DNA of 64,000 bases from Actinomyces sp. zg-332 (GTDB lineage: Bacteria > Actinomycetota > Actinomycetes > Actinomycetales > Actinomycetaceae), in NCBI RefSeq assembly GCF_011751945.2, contig NZ_CP064951.1, positions 62,001-126,000 of the forward strand, in the 5' to 3' direction. Within the stretch, counting starts at the first letter, position 1. Every line of letters starts with the position of its first letter. Below are positions 29,326-39,500 of this stretch, piece by piece. The notes beneath the pieces are model-generated. The model had not been told where the DNA came from and did no database searches. It saw only the letters and a program-made list of their open reading frames with translations. The translations under genes were made by a program, and so were the position numbers.

Positions 29326-30729
29326 ATGTTCCAAGCTTTCAAATGGAAACTACACGGCGACGGAAAAACAATTAGTCCCGGTGCAGTAGTACACCCACAC
29401 GAACGACTAACATGGCCACGTACCATTGGTATTGGTGCCCAACACGTTATCGCAATGTTCGGTGCAACATTCCTAGTACCATTGTTGACAGGTTTCCCAC
29501 CATCAACAACACTATTCTTTACATCTATTGGTACAATTTTGTTCTTGCTTATTACAGCAGGAAAACTTCCATCTTACCTAGGCTCATCATTCGCATTAAT
29601 TGCTCCTATCGTAGCAGTCAGCGAGTCGCTTGGTCAGTCATACGCACTAGGTGGCGTAGTAATGGTCGGCGCCACTTTGATGCTTATCGGTATTATTGTT
29701 CATTTTGCTGGAGCAGCATGGATTGATGTGGTAATGCCACCAGTAGTTACAGGTGCAATTGTTTCCTTAATTGGATTCAACCTAGCACCAGCTGCTTGGA
29801 ATAACTTCAAAGCTTCACCAATAACAGCAACAATAACCTTAGTATCAATAATCCTAATCACCGTTATTTTCAAAGGTATAATTGGTCGTCTATCAATTCT
29901 AATTGGTGTACTAATTGGTTATATATCAGCAATAGCTTTCGATGAAGTGAAGTTCGATGCAATCAATAAAGCTGCATGGTTCGGTCTACCAGACTTTACA
30001 ACACCACAGTTTGATATTTCTGTTATCGGCTTATTCGTACCAGTTGTGCTAGTTCTAATTGCTGAAAACGTAGGACACGTAAAGTCAGTGTCAGCAATGA
30101 CAGGAGCTAACCTTGATGGTATAACAGGTCGAGCATTGTTCGCTGACGGTATTTCAACAGTGTTTGCAGGCTGTGGTGGTGGTAGTGGTACTACTACTTA
30201 TGCTGAAAACATCGGTGTTATGGCAGCAACTCGCGTTTACTCAACAGCTGCTTATGTGGTAGCCTCAGCAGTTGCTCTATTACTATCTCTAATGCCAAAG
30301 TTTGGTGCTTTGATTGCTACAATTCCTGCAGGTGTTCTAGGTGGCGCAGCAACAATTCTATACGGCATGATCGGTATGCTAGGTGTACGTATTTGGGTAC
30401 AGAATAAGGTTGATTTCTCTAATCCAGTCAACTTGAATACTGCAGCAGTTTCAATGATTATTGCTATCGCTAACTTCGTTTGGGTAGCTGGAGAAATTCG
30501 TTTCGAAGGTATCGCACTAGGTTCAGCAGCAGCAATCATCGTCTACCATGTAATGAACACTCTATCTAAGATTTGTGGAACAAGCATTGAAGCTGCTTCC
30601 CCAGCATCCGCACCAGCTGGTACAGAGCTTGAAGGTGAAGCATATTCTAAGTATCATGCTGTCACTGGAGAGAACTCTTCAGAAAGCGCTGGAAAATGTG
30701 GTACAGACTGTGGATGTGACAAGTCTTAA
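29326..30729 (+). CDS. uraA: uracil permease, NCS2 (nucleobase:cation symporter 2) family
   Basis: Imports uracil by proton symport for pyrimidine salvage. The NCS2 core is clear: QHVIAMFGATFLVPLLTG, LPSYLGSSFALIAPI, and the substrate-site helix LIAENVGHVKSVSAMTG, with about 14 membrane segments. Length 467 aa is slightly above the 400-450 of relatives owing to a hydrophilic C-terminal tail ending in KCGTDCGCDKS, three cysteines in six residues, which is unusual. GGAGAGAAG precedes the ATG. The PyrR-type leader supports uracil rather than purine as substrate. Codons here end in A or C more often than in neighbours. Confidence 0.9.
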   Translation: MFQAFKWKLHGDGKTISPGAVVHPHERLTWPRTIGIGAQHVIAMFGATFLVPLLTGFPPSTTLFFTSIGTILFLLITAGKLPSYLGSSFALIAPIVAVSESLGQSYALGGVVMVGATLMLIGIIVHFAGAAWIDVVMPPVVTGAIVSLIGFNLAPAAWNNFKASPITATITLVSIILITVIFKGIIGRLSILIGVLIGYISAIAFDEVKFDAINKAAWFGLPDFTTPQFDISVIGLFVPVVLVLIAENVGHVKSVSAMTGANLDGITGRALFADGISTVFAGCGGGSGTTTYAENIGVMAATRVYSTAAYVVASAVALLLSLMPKFGALIATIPAGVLGGAATILYGMIGMLGVRIWVQNKVDFSNPVNLNTAAVSMIIAIANFVWVAGEIRFEGIALGSAAAIIVYHVMNTLSKICGTSIEAASPASAPAGTELEGEAYSKYHAVTGENSSESAGKCGTDCGCDKS

Positions 30730-30754
30730 GAACTAGATATTTAGCTCTAATATT

Positions 30755-30793
30755 TATCCTAGCTGGAGGGACAACTCTGGCTAGGATATTTTT
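30755..30793 (+). terminator. terminator after uraA
   Basis: TATCCTAGC / GCTAGGATA stem (30755-30763 with 30780-30788) and five T. Confidence 0.88.
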
Positions 30794-31288
30794 ATGTAAT
30801 CCTTGTGTCTATTTTTACATTTAAATTACATTTAGATTTAACTTATACTTTTATTCATTTTCTGGTATATAAGTGTGCACATATTTTATTTATTTATGGA
30901 AAACAAATAAAAATACAATGTCATAAAAGATAGTATTATAAAAGCAGTATTATAAAACTAGTGTGATAAAAATTTTCAATAATGGCTTCATAAAACGTTA
31001 CTAAATTCGTCAATCATTCGTCAGTATACGGTTACTCTTTGCATAGTAAAATTTCTATATTCAGTTCGATAAGTTATTCAGTCATGATGATTAAAAGTAA
31101 CTAACATATTCCAAAAATATTTATAAACATAAAGCTTTATATATGAAATAGTAACAAGTTAATATAAATTTAAAAACTTCAAATAACAGTTTTACATATT
31201 TGCTGAAGTATATTTGTACACCAAAATTTAGTATGTGAAGTTTTCTATCATTTATAGAAAACCATGCAAGTATTTAGGTTATAAAAAG

Positions 31289-31326
31289 AAAAGTGACTAC
31301 GAATCTATACGATTTATAGCCACTTT
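31289..31326 (-). terminator. hairpin after the AI-2E family gene
   Basis: AAAGTGGCTA and TAGTCACTTT arms pair around an imperfect centre, twelve bases after the stop; a short T run follows on the minus strand. Confidence 0.6.
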
Positions 31327-31337
31327 CTAAAAATAAA

Positions 31338-32756
31338 TTATCTTATAGGAGGAATGGAAGTTTCATTCTCATCTTCTGTATTTTCCTGAGATAAATTGCC
31401 TTCATGGAAAGCAGGTGCTGCATTTTCACGCTCATTTATTTGATCAATTATTGTTTGTTTTAAAGTATTTGGTTCTTCGCGTAGTGATGCATGCATAGAC
31501 ATTTCAATAAATCCTGGAGGACCGCCAGGTCTGTCAATTTTAGTCTCAAGTTCTGGGAATTTATCATATCCATGTAGATAAAGTACAGTCGTGTTTACGA
31601 ATGCAATAACTGGAATAACAAATAAAGCACCGATTATTCCCATTAGGTATGTAGCAGCTGTAACAGATATTAGTACCGCTAGAGGATGTAAACTCACTGA
31701 AGATGACATGATTAGTGGTTGAAGTAAATTACCTTCAACTTGCTGAACAATCAATATTATTACAAACATAATAATTGCACTAGTTATGCCGTTGTTTACA
31801 AATGCTACTAGAACAGCAATAGATCCAGAGAATAAGGCACCTACAATTGGTATGAAAGATCCTAAGAATACGAGTACCGTTAGAGGAATTGCTAAAGGAA
31901 CTCCAATTAAGTAAGCTCCAAATCCAATTGATAGGGCATCAACAGCAGCAATGATGATTTGTGCACGAACATAAGAACTTAATGTAATCCATCCGCGAAT
32001 AGCTGCCTCATGGACTGGTACGCGAGCTGAACTTGGGAAAAGTCTTACAGTCCAATACCAAATTTGACGGCCATCTTTTAGGAAGAAGAATACGGCAAAT
32101 AAACTCAATAAAGTACCAGCTAAGAAAGTGGCAACTGACGATGTTATAGAAATAGCACTCGAATAAGCTGTGCCGATTAGCCCTGTGATATATGAGTTTA
32201 TCTCATTATTGAAGTTGTGTAAGTAACTTTGTACTTGCGTATCATTTACGTGGAGATATTGTTTTAGTGATTCAGTTATCCACAAAATTGCTTGATTTAA
32301 ACCTTTATTAGCTTGGGTAACCAAATCTCCCATGCCGTATACAATTTGTGAACTAGCAATGTAAATCATTCCAAAGATTAGTATTATGCCGAAAATTAAC
32401 GAAACAGTACAAGCTAAAACCCTAGGAAAATGTAACTTTTTTTCAAGAAAATTGAACATTGGAAATAAAGTCACAGTCAACAGGAGAGAAACAAATATAG
32501 GAACGATAACTATTTTTATTTGCAAGAGACCGTATAAGACAACTACGACTACTAATCCAACTATTAGCAATCGCCATGACCAAGCAGCAGCAACTCTCAA
32601 GTTCCAAGCTACATAGTCTTGTGCATCATCTTTTGTGAAAGGTGAGTCATTAAAATAAAAATTTTCTTCTGCAGGCTTTTGTGAAGAAACTTTATGTTTT
32701 TTTATAGGATTAACTATCCTAGAAAACCATGATTCACGGGTATTTTGATTTTCCAA
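31338..32756 (-). CDS. AI-2E family (PerM/YdiK-like) membrane protein
   Basis: Polytopic membrane protein of the AI-2 exporter superfamily; members export autoinducer-2 or act as ion antiporters, and the role here is open. The hallmark region GSFIPIVGALFSG, QQVEGNLLQPLIMSSSVSLHP and the closing VIPVIAFVNTTV are present. N- and C-terminal cytoplasmic extensions (about 60 and 70 residues) bring it to 472 aa. The start is TTG at 32754-32756 with AGGGG upstream; no ATG fits. It is divergent from the LytR_C gene. Confidence 0.85.
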   Translation of the reverse strand: MENQNTRESWFSRIVNPIKKHKVSSQKPAEENFYFNDSPFTKDDAQDYVAWNLRVAAAWSWRLLIVGLVVVVVLYGLLQIKIVIVPIFVSLLLTVTLFPMFNFLEKKLHFPRVLACTVSLIFGIILIFGMIYIASSQIVYGMGDLVTQANKGLNQAILWITESLKQYLHVNDTQVQSYLHNFNNEINSYITGLIGTAYSSAISITSSVATFLAGTLLSLFAVFFFLKDGRQIWYWTVRLFPSSARVPVHEAAIRGWITLSSYVRAQIIIAAVDALSIGFGAYLIGVPLAIPLTVLVFLGSFIPIVGALFSGSIAVLVAFVNNGITSAIIMFVIILIVQQVEGNLLQPLIMSSSVSLHPLAVLISVTAATYLMGIIGALFVIPVIAFVNTTVLYLHGYDKFPELETKIDRPGGPPGFIEMSMHASLREEPNTLKQTIIDQINERENAAPAFHEGNLSQENTEDENETSIPPIR

Positions 32757-32913
32757 CTCAACCCCTATCTCGCGTAATTGAATTGCTAGTAATTATAACA
32801 AATTTAGAGCCTTTAGTTTTAAATACTGATAAACTAGTGGTGAATAGCTTCTATAAATAATATTATTACTATAACCTATTCATCGTAGAATAAACTTCAC
32901 ATTTAGGAATAAC

Positions 32914-33507
32914 GTGGAAAATCCGAATACTCAGTCACCTGTATTTGCAGATAGCTATGAAGCAAATAGAAATAAGGCTTATAAAGTAACTCTTATTTCG
33001 AAAATTGCTGCCGTACTAAGTATCATTTTTGGCGTATCATTAATATTTGCTAGTGGCATTATTCCTATTCCTTTTGGTATTGGTTTTTCAAAAGCTCCAA
33101 TAGTTTTGGAAAATGGTGATATTCCTTGTTTACCTGAAGAAAATATGAAGTTTGTTGACTTGAAGAAAATAAAAGTTAGTGTTTTAAATTCAACTAATAA
33201 AGTCGGTCTTGCTGGTGCTACTGCTAAAGCTCTGAAAAATGCTGGAGTTAATGTTTTATTAGTTGGTAATACTGAGAGAAAAATTGATTCAGAAGTAAAT
33301 ATAAAAACTAATGCTAAAGATGTAGTAAAGGCTTATACTTTGGCAAGATTGTTTCAGAGTGCAAAAATTACTTATTCTAGTAACTTGAAAAATATAGAAG
33401 TTATTTTAGGCGAAAGTTTTTCTAATATATTAGATGAGTCACAAATAAAACGAACTCTACAAACACCTTTAGTTAGTTCTAAAAGGTGTATTACTGGTCA
33501 AGTATAA
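32914..33507 (+). CDS. LytR_C domain membrane-anchored protein
   Basis: A 197-aa protein with one membrane helix (about residues 27-50) and an extracytoplasmic LytR_C domain starting at IKVSVLNSTNKVGLAGATAKAL (about residue 86). This domain occurs at the C-terminus of LytR-CpsA-Psr proteins that ligate glycopolymers to peptidoglycan, and as stand-alone actinobacterial proteins of unknown role. GTG start with AGGA upstream. The cell-wall link is family inference. Confidence 0.82.
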   Translation: MENPNTQSPVFADSYEANRNKAYKVTLISKIAAVLSIIFGVSLIFASGIIPIPFGIGFSKAPIVLENGDIPCLPEENMKFVDLKKIKVSVLNSTNKVGLAGATAKALKNAGVNVLLVGNTERKIDSEVNIKTNAKDVVKAYTLARLFQSAKITYSSNLKNIEVILGESFSNILDESQIKRTLQTPLVSSKRCITGQV

Positions 33508-33626
33508 AGTTTAGTGTAACTTATCATATTTATCTGTAGGTACAAAAATATTTGAAATTTTGGATTTGAGTACAGTTTTAAGCACTTTGGATTGCTTACA
33601 AATCATATTAGTTTAAAAACAACAGT

Positions 33627-33653
33627 AAGGTATCAATGATTAATTGATACCTT
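33627..33653. terminator. bidirectional hairpin between convergent genes
   Basis: Perfect 11-bp stem AAGGTATCAAT / ATTGATACCTT with a five-base loop, between the LytR_C gene and the antiporter gene. Confidence 0.7.
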
Positions 33654-33696
33654 GTTAGTGTATAAGAAATGCTATGTTAATTCGCTTTAATTGGAA

Positions 33697-35793
33697 CTAC
33701 TCTTCAGCAAATATTAAGCTTTCGTTATAATTTAGTTCTTTTAGTATTGTATTACCATCTTCAATGCTTATCTGGTTTGATTTTTTTAGATAGGTAACTT
33801 TATCTTTTTGTATCTGTATAGCTTCAGCTTTTATCTCTTTGAGTTCTTCTTCATATGATTCATCTAAGACAAAGATACTAAAATACGTTACTGCAAAGTT
33901 TTTATAAACATCTGAAACAATATCGGCAGCTAATGAATTCTTAGAATTACGCATGCTTTCTATATGTTCTAATGCTATTAGATTTATGTGTGACTGTATT
34001 TCGGGTAGTAGGCATCTTACGTGTTCTACTTCTTCATAGAGTTTTTGTCTTAAAACCATAGGGTCAGCTTTTGAGAATCTTCCTTTAAGATAGCTTTTTG
34101 CTCCCAGCCTCTTGAAATAGTTTGCTTTAAAATTGATTTTAACCATTAAAATTATCTGCTGTAGTACTGAATAGTTTAATAATTTAGTTCTACGTAGTTG
34201 CATAAGCTGTATGACAGCAATGGTTGCTTTACTTAAATTGTGTTCTTCTTTCCATTTTTTAATTTGCGCATTTTCAGCGTGCAAAACATCTTTATGTATT
34301 CTATGAATTTCGCGATGTAGATAGTTAGGATTCTTAGAAACCATTACTTGTTGTGCCTGCAAGTTTTTTATAACGATTGCAGTAGCTATCTGTCTTTTGA
34401 CATTAGAACCGTCATGGTAATGTTTTTTGAGTTTAGATACTGCTTGATTAATTATGCGTTCGCGTATTGATCTAATTTCTAGATACTCTTCTTGGTCTTC
34501 CTTTTTTAAAGCTAGAGGTATGAAAATAATACCTATTAAAATACTTAGAAGTACAACTCCGCTCGCAATATATAAAATTGTGCTACGCAATGGGAATAGT
34601 TCACCACTACTTAAATATACGGGTATTAGTAAACCTGCAGCCATTGTCACAGTGCCATGTATGCCACCCAAAGCTGCTATTAGTGAGTATCTGAAACGAG
34701 AATACCCCTCTGTATCTTTTTTTCTTTGGATGAATGTTTTTATAATCTTTTTAGTTGATGTAAAAGTGTGGGCTTGGAAACTATTATAGAAAACGTAAAC
34801 GTATACAAAACGAGTAAGCATTAATGCTAGTGTTGTGAATAAAATGTAGAGGGTTAATAATCCAATATTTAACTCTGTTTTCCTCATAATGTCGATAAAT
34901 GCTTCGGGTAAAATGTAGCCTAACATGACAAAAACACAACCGTTTAATACATAACAAAGTGTGTCTTGGCTAGCATCGATTAACAGTGAAGTTTTGCTAT
35001 CTAAAGAATCGTGTTGATATAAATCCTTTTCTAAGTTGTAAACAAAACCTGTTACTACAACAGCAACAATTCCTGAAACAGTTAAGTATTCTGCTACATA
35101 GTAAATAAATATAGGCGTTATCATTTGAAATATGACAAGCACATTCGATTCGTCGCCAACTAGTAGTCCTATAAACTTCTTTATAAACACTAGAATTACA
35201 CCGAACATTAATCCCAATGCAGCTCCACCTAAAGAGACAAGTGTAAAATCTTGAGCGGCTTTGGTGAGAGAAAAAGTATTAGTTAATATAGCACCTAAAG
35301 CTATGTTGAATGACACCAAGCCGGCAGCGTCATTCAATAGTGATTCACCTTCAAGAATAGGCATTAGACCTTTAGGTAACTTAGCCCCTCTAACGATAGA
35401 TTTAACGGCAATGGCATCAGTTGGAGATAATATAGCTGCTAAGGCGAAACAGGTTGCCCAAGGCATTGCTGGGATTAGGAAATAGATAACGCTACCTACG
35501 ATTACTACACTAAATAGTACAAGTCCTACAGCCATTAAAAGAATAGGTTTTCTATACACCCATAAGTTTGTACGTGAAGATTTATAGGCATCATTGTATA
35601 AAAGAGGTGCTACTACGAATAACAGAAAAGTTTCAGAGTTGAAATTAAAATCAACAGGAATTGGGGAATAAACTAGGAGTGCTCCAAAAATTATTTGAAA
35701 TAAAGCTGCTGGAATTCTTTGAAATTTATTGCTAAAAATAGTTCCTAGAATTACTACAGATACAAATATTAGTACTGTTGTTAGAAAGTGCAT
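33697..35793 (-). CDS. Na+/H+ antiporter, CPA1 family
   Basis: Monovalent cation/proton exchange for pH and sodium homeostasis. About 12 membrane helices fill residues 1-410, with the ion-binding motifs LSPTDAIAVKS and EGESLLNDAAGLV carrying the acidic pair. A helical cytoplasmic domain of about 280 residues follows, giving 698 aa. I start at ATG 35793 (MHFLTTVLIFVSV) because AAGGGAAACG precedes it and the first helix begins there; the 21 upstream codons include charged residues and no ribosome binding site. Confidence 0.9.
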   Translation of the reverse strand: MHFLTTVLIFVSVVILGTIFSNKFQRIPAALFQIIFGALLVYSPIPVDFNFNSETFLLFVVAPLLYNDAYKSSRTNLWVYRKPILLMAVGLVLFSVVIVGSVIYFLIPAMPWATCFALAAILSPTDAIAVKSIVRGAKLPKGLMPILEGESLLNDAAGLVSFNIALGAILTNTFSLTKAAQDFTLVSLGGAALGLMFGVILVFIKKFIGLLVGDESNVLVIFQMITPIFIYYVAEYLTVSGIVAVVVTGFVYNLEKDLYQHDSLDSKTSLLIDASQDTLCYVLNGCVFVMLGYILPEAFIDIMRKTELNIGLLTLYILFTTLALMLTRFVYVYVFYNSFQAHTFTSTKKIIKTFIQRKKDTEGYSRFRYSLIAALGGIHGTVTMAAGLLIPVYLSSGELFPLRSTILYIASGVVLLSILIGIIFIPLALKKEDQEEYLEIRSIRERIINQAVSKLKKHYHDGSNVKRQIATAIVIKNLQAQQVMVSKNPNYLHREIHRIHKDVLHAENAQIKKWKEEHNLSKATIAVIQLMQLRRTKLLNYSVLQQIILMVKINFKANYFKRLGAKSYLKGRFSKADPMVLRQKLYEEVEHVRCLLPEIQSHINLIALEHIESMRNSKNSLAADIVSDVYKNFAVTYFSIFVLDESYEEELKEIKAEAIQIQKDKVTYLKKSNQISIEDGNTILKELNYNESLIFAEE

Positions 35794-36200
35794 CGTTTCC
35801 CTTACCTTGAGTTCTTTCGTCAGTGTCATTAGCTCTAGAGTGAAGCGTGCAACCATTTGGATGCTAATATTTGATAATCGAGTGACGATTATTCATAAAC
35901 TAAAAATGATTTACCAATATATATCGAATTTGTAAATATTTGGTAACAAACTTCAAATGTATACTCGAATAGATAAACGTATCGAAATACACAAGATAAT
36001 TATAATATAAATTACTGAATAATTTGAATAGTATTTCTGTTTTGTGGATAAAGTAATTGCTTTAGTTTTATTTTATAGACTTAGTGTATCAATCAAAATT
36101 ATTTGCTTTAGTAAAAGTGACATTGATAATAAGTAGATATTTAAAACAGGAAACCACCAAAACTTACTTAGCAAGTAAATAAAATAAGAGCCAATAGTGG
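35794..36200. other. 407-bp intergenic region
   Basis: Upstream of the antiporter gene and downstream of tRNA-Ser (minus). AT-rich; no terminator for the tRNA or other feature stands out. Confidence 0.4.
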
Positions 36201-36285
36201 CGGAGAATGGGGGATTCGAACCCCCGAGGGCTTGCACCCAACACGCTTTCCAAGCGTGCGCCATAGGCCACTAGGCGAATTCTCC
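36201..36285 (-). tRNA. tRNA-Ser (GGA)
   Basis: 85-nt class II tRNA on the minus strand: acceptor GGAGAAT pairs perfectly with ATTCTCC, anticodon loop TTGGAAA in stem CACGC/GCGTG gives GGA, long variable arm, T-loop GTTCGAA, discriminator G as needed for serine. It is divergent from the SRP RNA; mycobacteria also have a tRNA-Ser close to the SRP RNA and dnaX. Confidence 0.95.
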
Positions 36286-36345
36286 AACAACAAGTAATAA
36301 TTGTATGAAAAAAAGATAGATAACGCAAACAAGGTTATGAAAATT

Positions 36346-36374
36346 TTGAAAATTTTAATTAATGTATGTATCAT
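36346..36374 (+). promoter_or_regulatory. promoter of the SRP RNA
   Basis: TTGAAA (36346-36351) and TATCAT (36369-36374) at the ideal 17-bp spacing; the start would be near 36381, the first base of the RNA. Confidence 0.6.
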
Positions 36375-36380
36375 TATTGG

Positions 36381-36474
36381 TAGCTCCATGCGTGGCGTTA
36401 TCTTATGAACCTCCCCAGGGTAGGAATACAGCAAGGATAAATAGGCTCTGACGGGTACGTGTGGAGTCTTTTAT
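36381..36474 (+). ncRNA. ffs: signal recognition particle RNA, small (4.5S) type
   Basis: The Ffh-binding hairpin is unmistakable: CAGG-GTA-GGAA-TAC-AGCA at 36416-36433, a GGAA tetraloop closed by GTA/TAC with the CAGG/AGCA symmetric loop found in bacterial SRP RNA. The ends pair (CTCCATGCGT near 36384 with ACGTGTGGAG near 36457) and a T-run follows. The RNA is the scaffold for co-translational targeting with Ffh. It directly precedes dnaX, a common arrangement. Confidence 0.92.
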
Positions 36475-36545
36475 ATTTTAAATAGATTATTTTAATTAAA
36501 TAAAAATCTTAAAATTTTAGATGCACAATTAGATACTATAAACAG

Positions 36546-36551
36546 TATAAT
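36546..36551 (+). promoter_or_regulatory. -10 element of dnaX
   Basis: A perfect TATAAT 28 bp before the dnaX ATG; the start would be near 36558. No convincing -35. Confidence 0.5.
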
Positions 36552-36579
36552 TAACCTATTAGATACGGATAGGTGAAAA

Positions 36580-39500
36580 ATGACTCAAGCAATTTATCGC
36601 AGATACAGACCGCAAACATTCGATCAAGTTATAGGTCAAGAACAAGTTACAGAACCTCTTAAGAACGCTTTGAAATCTGGTCGTGTAAACCATGCTTATC
36701 TTTTTTCTGGTCCTCGTGGCTGTGGTAAAACAACTAGTGCCAGAATTATGGCTAGATGCTTGAACTGTGAACAAGGTCCTACCGATACTCCTTGTGAGGT
36801 TTGCCCTTCATGCGTTGAACTATCTGTAAATGGTAGTGGGTCATTAGATGTTGTAGAAATTGACGCTGCTAGTCATAATGGGGTTGATGATGCTAGGGCT
36901 CTGAGGGAAAATGCTTTTTTTGCACCAGTGCGTGATCGGTATAAAATTTTTATCCTAGACGAAGCCCATATGGTTACAACTCAGGGATTTAACGCATTGC
37001 TAAAATTGGTTGAAGAACCACCTGAACACGTAAAATTCATTTTTGCTACGACCGAACCTGAAAAAGTTATAACTACAATTAGATCTAGAACACATCATTA
37101 TCCTTTTAGATTAGTAGCTCCACAAACCTTACGTAATTTCCTATCTCATGTTTGCGATTTGGAAAATGTTCAATACGATAATTCAGTTATAAGCCTAATA
37201 GTTAGAGCTGGAGCTGGTAGTGTTCGCGATAGCTTGTCTATTTTGGATCAGATTATTGCTGGTTCTGAAGATAATGTATTAGACTACGAAAAAACGCGTC
37301 ATTTATTGGGATATACTGATACGGCAATGCTTGACGCAATAGTGGAGTCTTTTGCTGCCAAAGATGGAGCTGTTGTATACGAAATAGTTGAAAAAATAGT
37401 GGATTCTGGTCAAGATCCTCGAAGATTTGTTGAAGATTTATTGCAGAAAATAAGAGACTTAATTCTCATTTACATAGCTGGTGTTAACTCTAAAAATATT
37501 CTTTCAACTTATAGTGATGAACAATTAAATAGAATGTATAAGCAGGCTAAAGGCTGGGGAATAGATAACTTAAACGATGCTGCCCAGCGTTGTGTTGAAG
37601 CTTTGAGTGAAATGGTTGGTGCTACATCAGCTAGAATTCACCTCGAACTTTTGTGTGCGAGAATAATTGTTCCAGCTTTGAGTGGTTCTAATACAGTTAA
37701 CTTAGAACTAAATCAGACTACAAATGCTGCTTTGCGTACTGGTAATGATACGGTATCAAATCCTAGAAATGATACCTATGTGAGTATAGTTGAAAATGCT
37801 GATAAATCAACTATTAGCAGGGGTGTAAATTCTGATGCGCGTAATCAAAGTGTGGAAGCTTTAAATTCTGTAGCTAATCCTAATGACAACTCTAATATTG
37901 TAGTTAGTGATAAGGGCTTAGCTGAGACGATAGATATACCTAAGTCTGTACTCGAAGACTCAAATTTATCAGTACAAGCTCATGTTAATGACGATGAGTT
38001 TAACACTCTTGCAAAAACTAAAAAACCGGGGGATTTGCTCGCACCTGCTAATTTTGGTAAGCCTATAGTTATGCCGGAGAAAATTCCAGATGTGGAAGCT
38101 GTGCAAGAGCAAAGAGAAGAGCAGTTGTCAAACCAATACTTATCAAATCCAAATTTGGCTGAGCCTACAGGTGAAAAGCTTCAAAAACCTCTTTCTTCTT
38201 CACAATTATCAGAAACAGACTCAACTCATAGCTTTGACAATACGAATACAGTTGAGTCTCAAATTCAAGCAAGTGATAAAGCAACAGACTTTACCCAAGA
38301 CTTTGACACTAACCAGCCTTATGAAGAATTTGTAGCAACGAATAATGTAGATTCGTATAATCAGCAAAGTGTTACAGCAAAATCTGAGCTGGAAGAAAAT
38401 CTTCCAAAGACTACTCAAGGAAATTTGCCTAGCAACATAGGTAATGTACAAAGCGATTTAATTCGTTTGCGTTGGGAAGAAATACTTGAAAAAATCAAGA
38501 ACACTAAGAAATCAACTTGGACTTTAATATCTAGAAATGCTCAGCCGGGAGCTTATGACGGAAAAACTTTACATTTGCATTTCGACACGAAAGCTTTGGC
38601 TGGAATGTTTTCCTCAGGTCCACATATCCAAGTAACTATACAGTCTATACATGACATATTAGGGATAAATGTTCAGATTAATCCCACTGATGAAGCAGTA
38701 GATTTGCAAAATGCACAGGGCTTATCTGATGTAAAAGTTACACAAACTGGTGTAACAGCAACAACTGGAGCTGGTGGAACTGTAAATTTTACTGAGCAAA
38801 ACTCTGCGAATAATAGGCAGAGTTTAGTGGAAGAAGCTGAAAGAAGTTTTCAGACACAGCCCTATAGCCAGAGCAATTCTTCAGCTAATTTCAGGGTTCA
38901 GCATTCTAGCTCACCAAACTTGCCAAATAACGCTATACAAAGCGTAGAAGAATTTGAGCCTACTGTTGAAGTGTTTGCTGAAAATGGTAGTTTTGATAGA
39001 GTTTCAGCAAAATCTCAGCCACACTACCCTAACGATGCTGGTAGCTCAGCTGGAGTGGTCACTAGTGAGACAGCTACTAACAGCAACCTTGAGACTAAAT
39101 CTGTAGCGACTTTTTCCGCTCAACAAGAACAGAGTGTAGGATTTTCTGAGCAAACATTTGCTGATACAAATAGCAGTTTTACGCAAACTTCTGAAGAAAA
39201 TGTTTCACGAAAAGATAGCGTTCAATCACAAAATCAAAATGTAGCTATTCCTGAGCAAACTGGCAATGAAACGACCTATGAAGATAGCTTCTTTAATGAT
39301 GATGAAAATTATGAAGATGACTTCTACACGGACGAAATGCTAGTAGATAATTACGCTGGAGAAGAAAATAATAATGTGAATCACGGCGAAAATGCCACTA
39401 CAAATCTAAAAGCTAATGCTGACAACGATATTGATAATCCTACGAATACTCTAAATACGAGTGAAAATGCTCAAGTAGATACATCTACTCAACTAAAGTC

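Larger units (their letters stand above)
30730..31337. other. 608-bp intergenic region between convergent genes
   Basis: Terminators of both flanking genes are at its ends. Between about 30800 and 31280 it is AT-rich with no ORF or repeat I can support. Confidence 0.5.

Noticed and set aside
36073-36434. Open frames covering tRNA-Ser and the SRP RNA on the minus strand
   Set aside because: They read through structural RNA genes and have no initiation signals.
39209-39222. Partial parS-like TGTTTCACGAAAAG in dnaX
   Set aside because: Only the left half of the palindrome is present.
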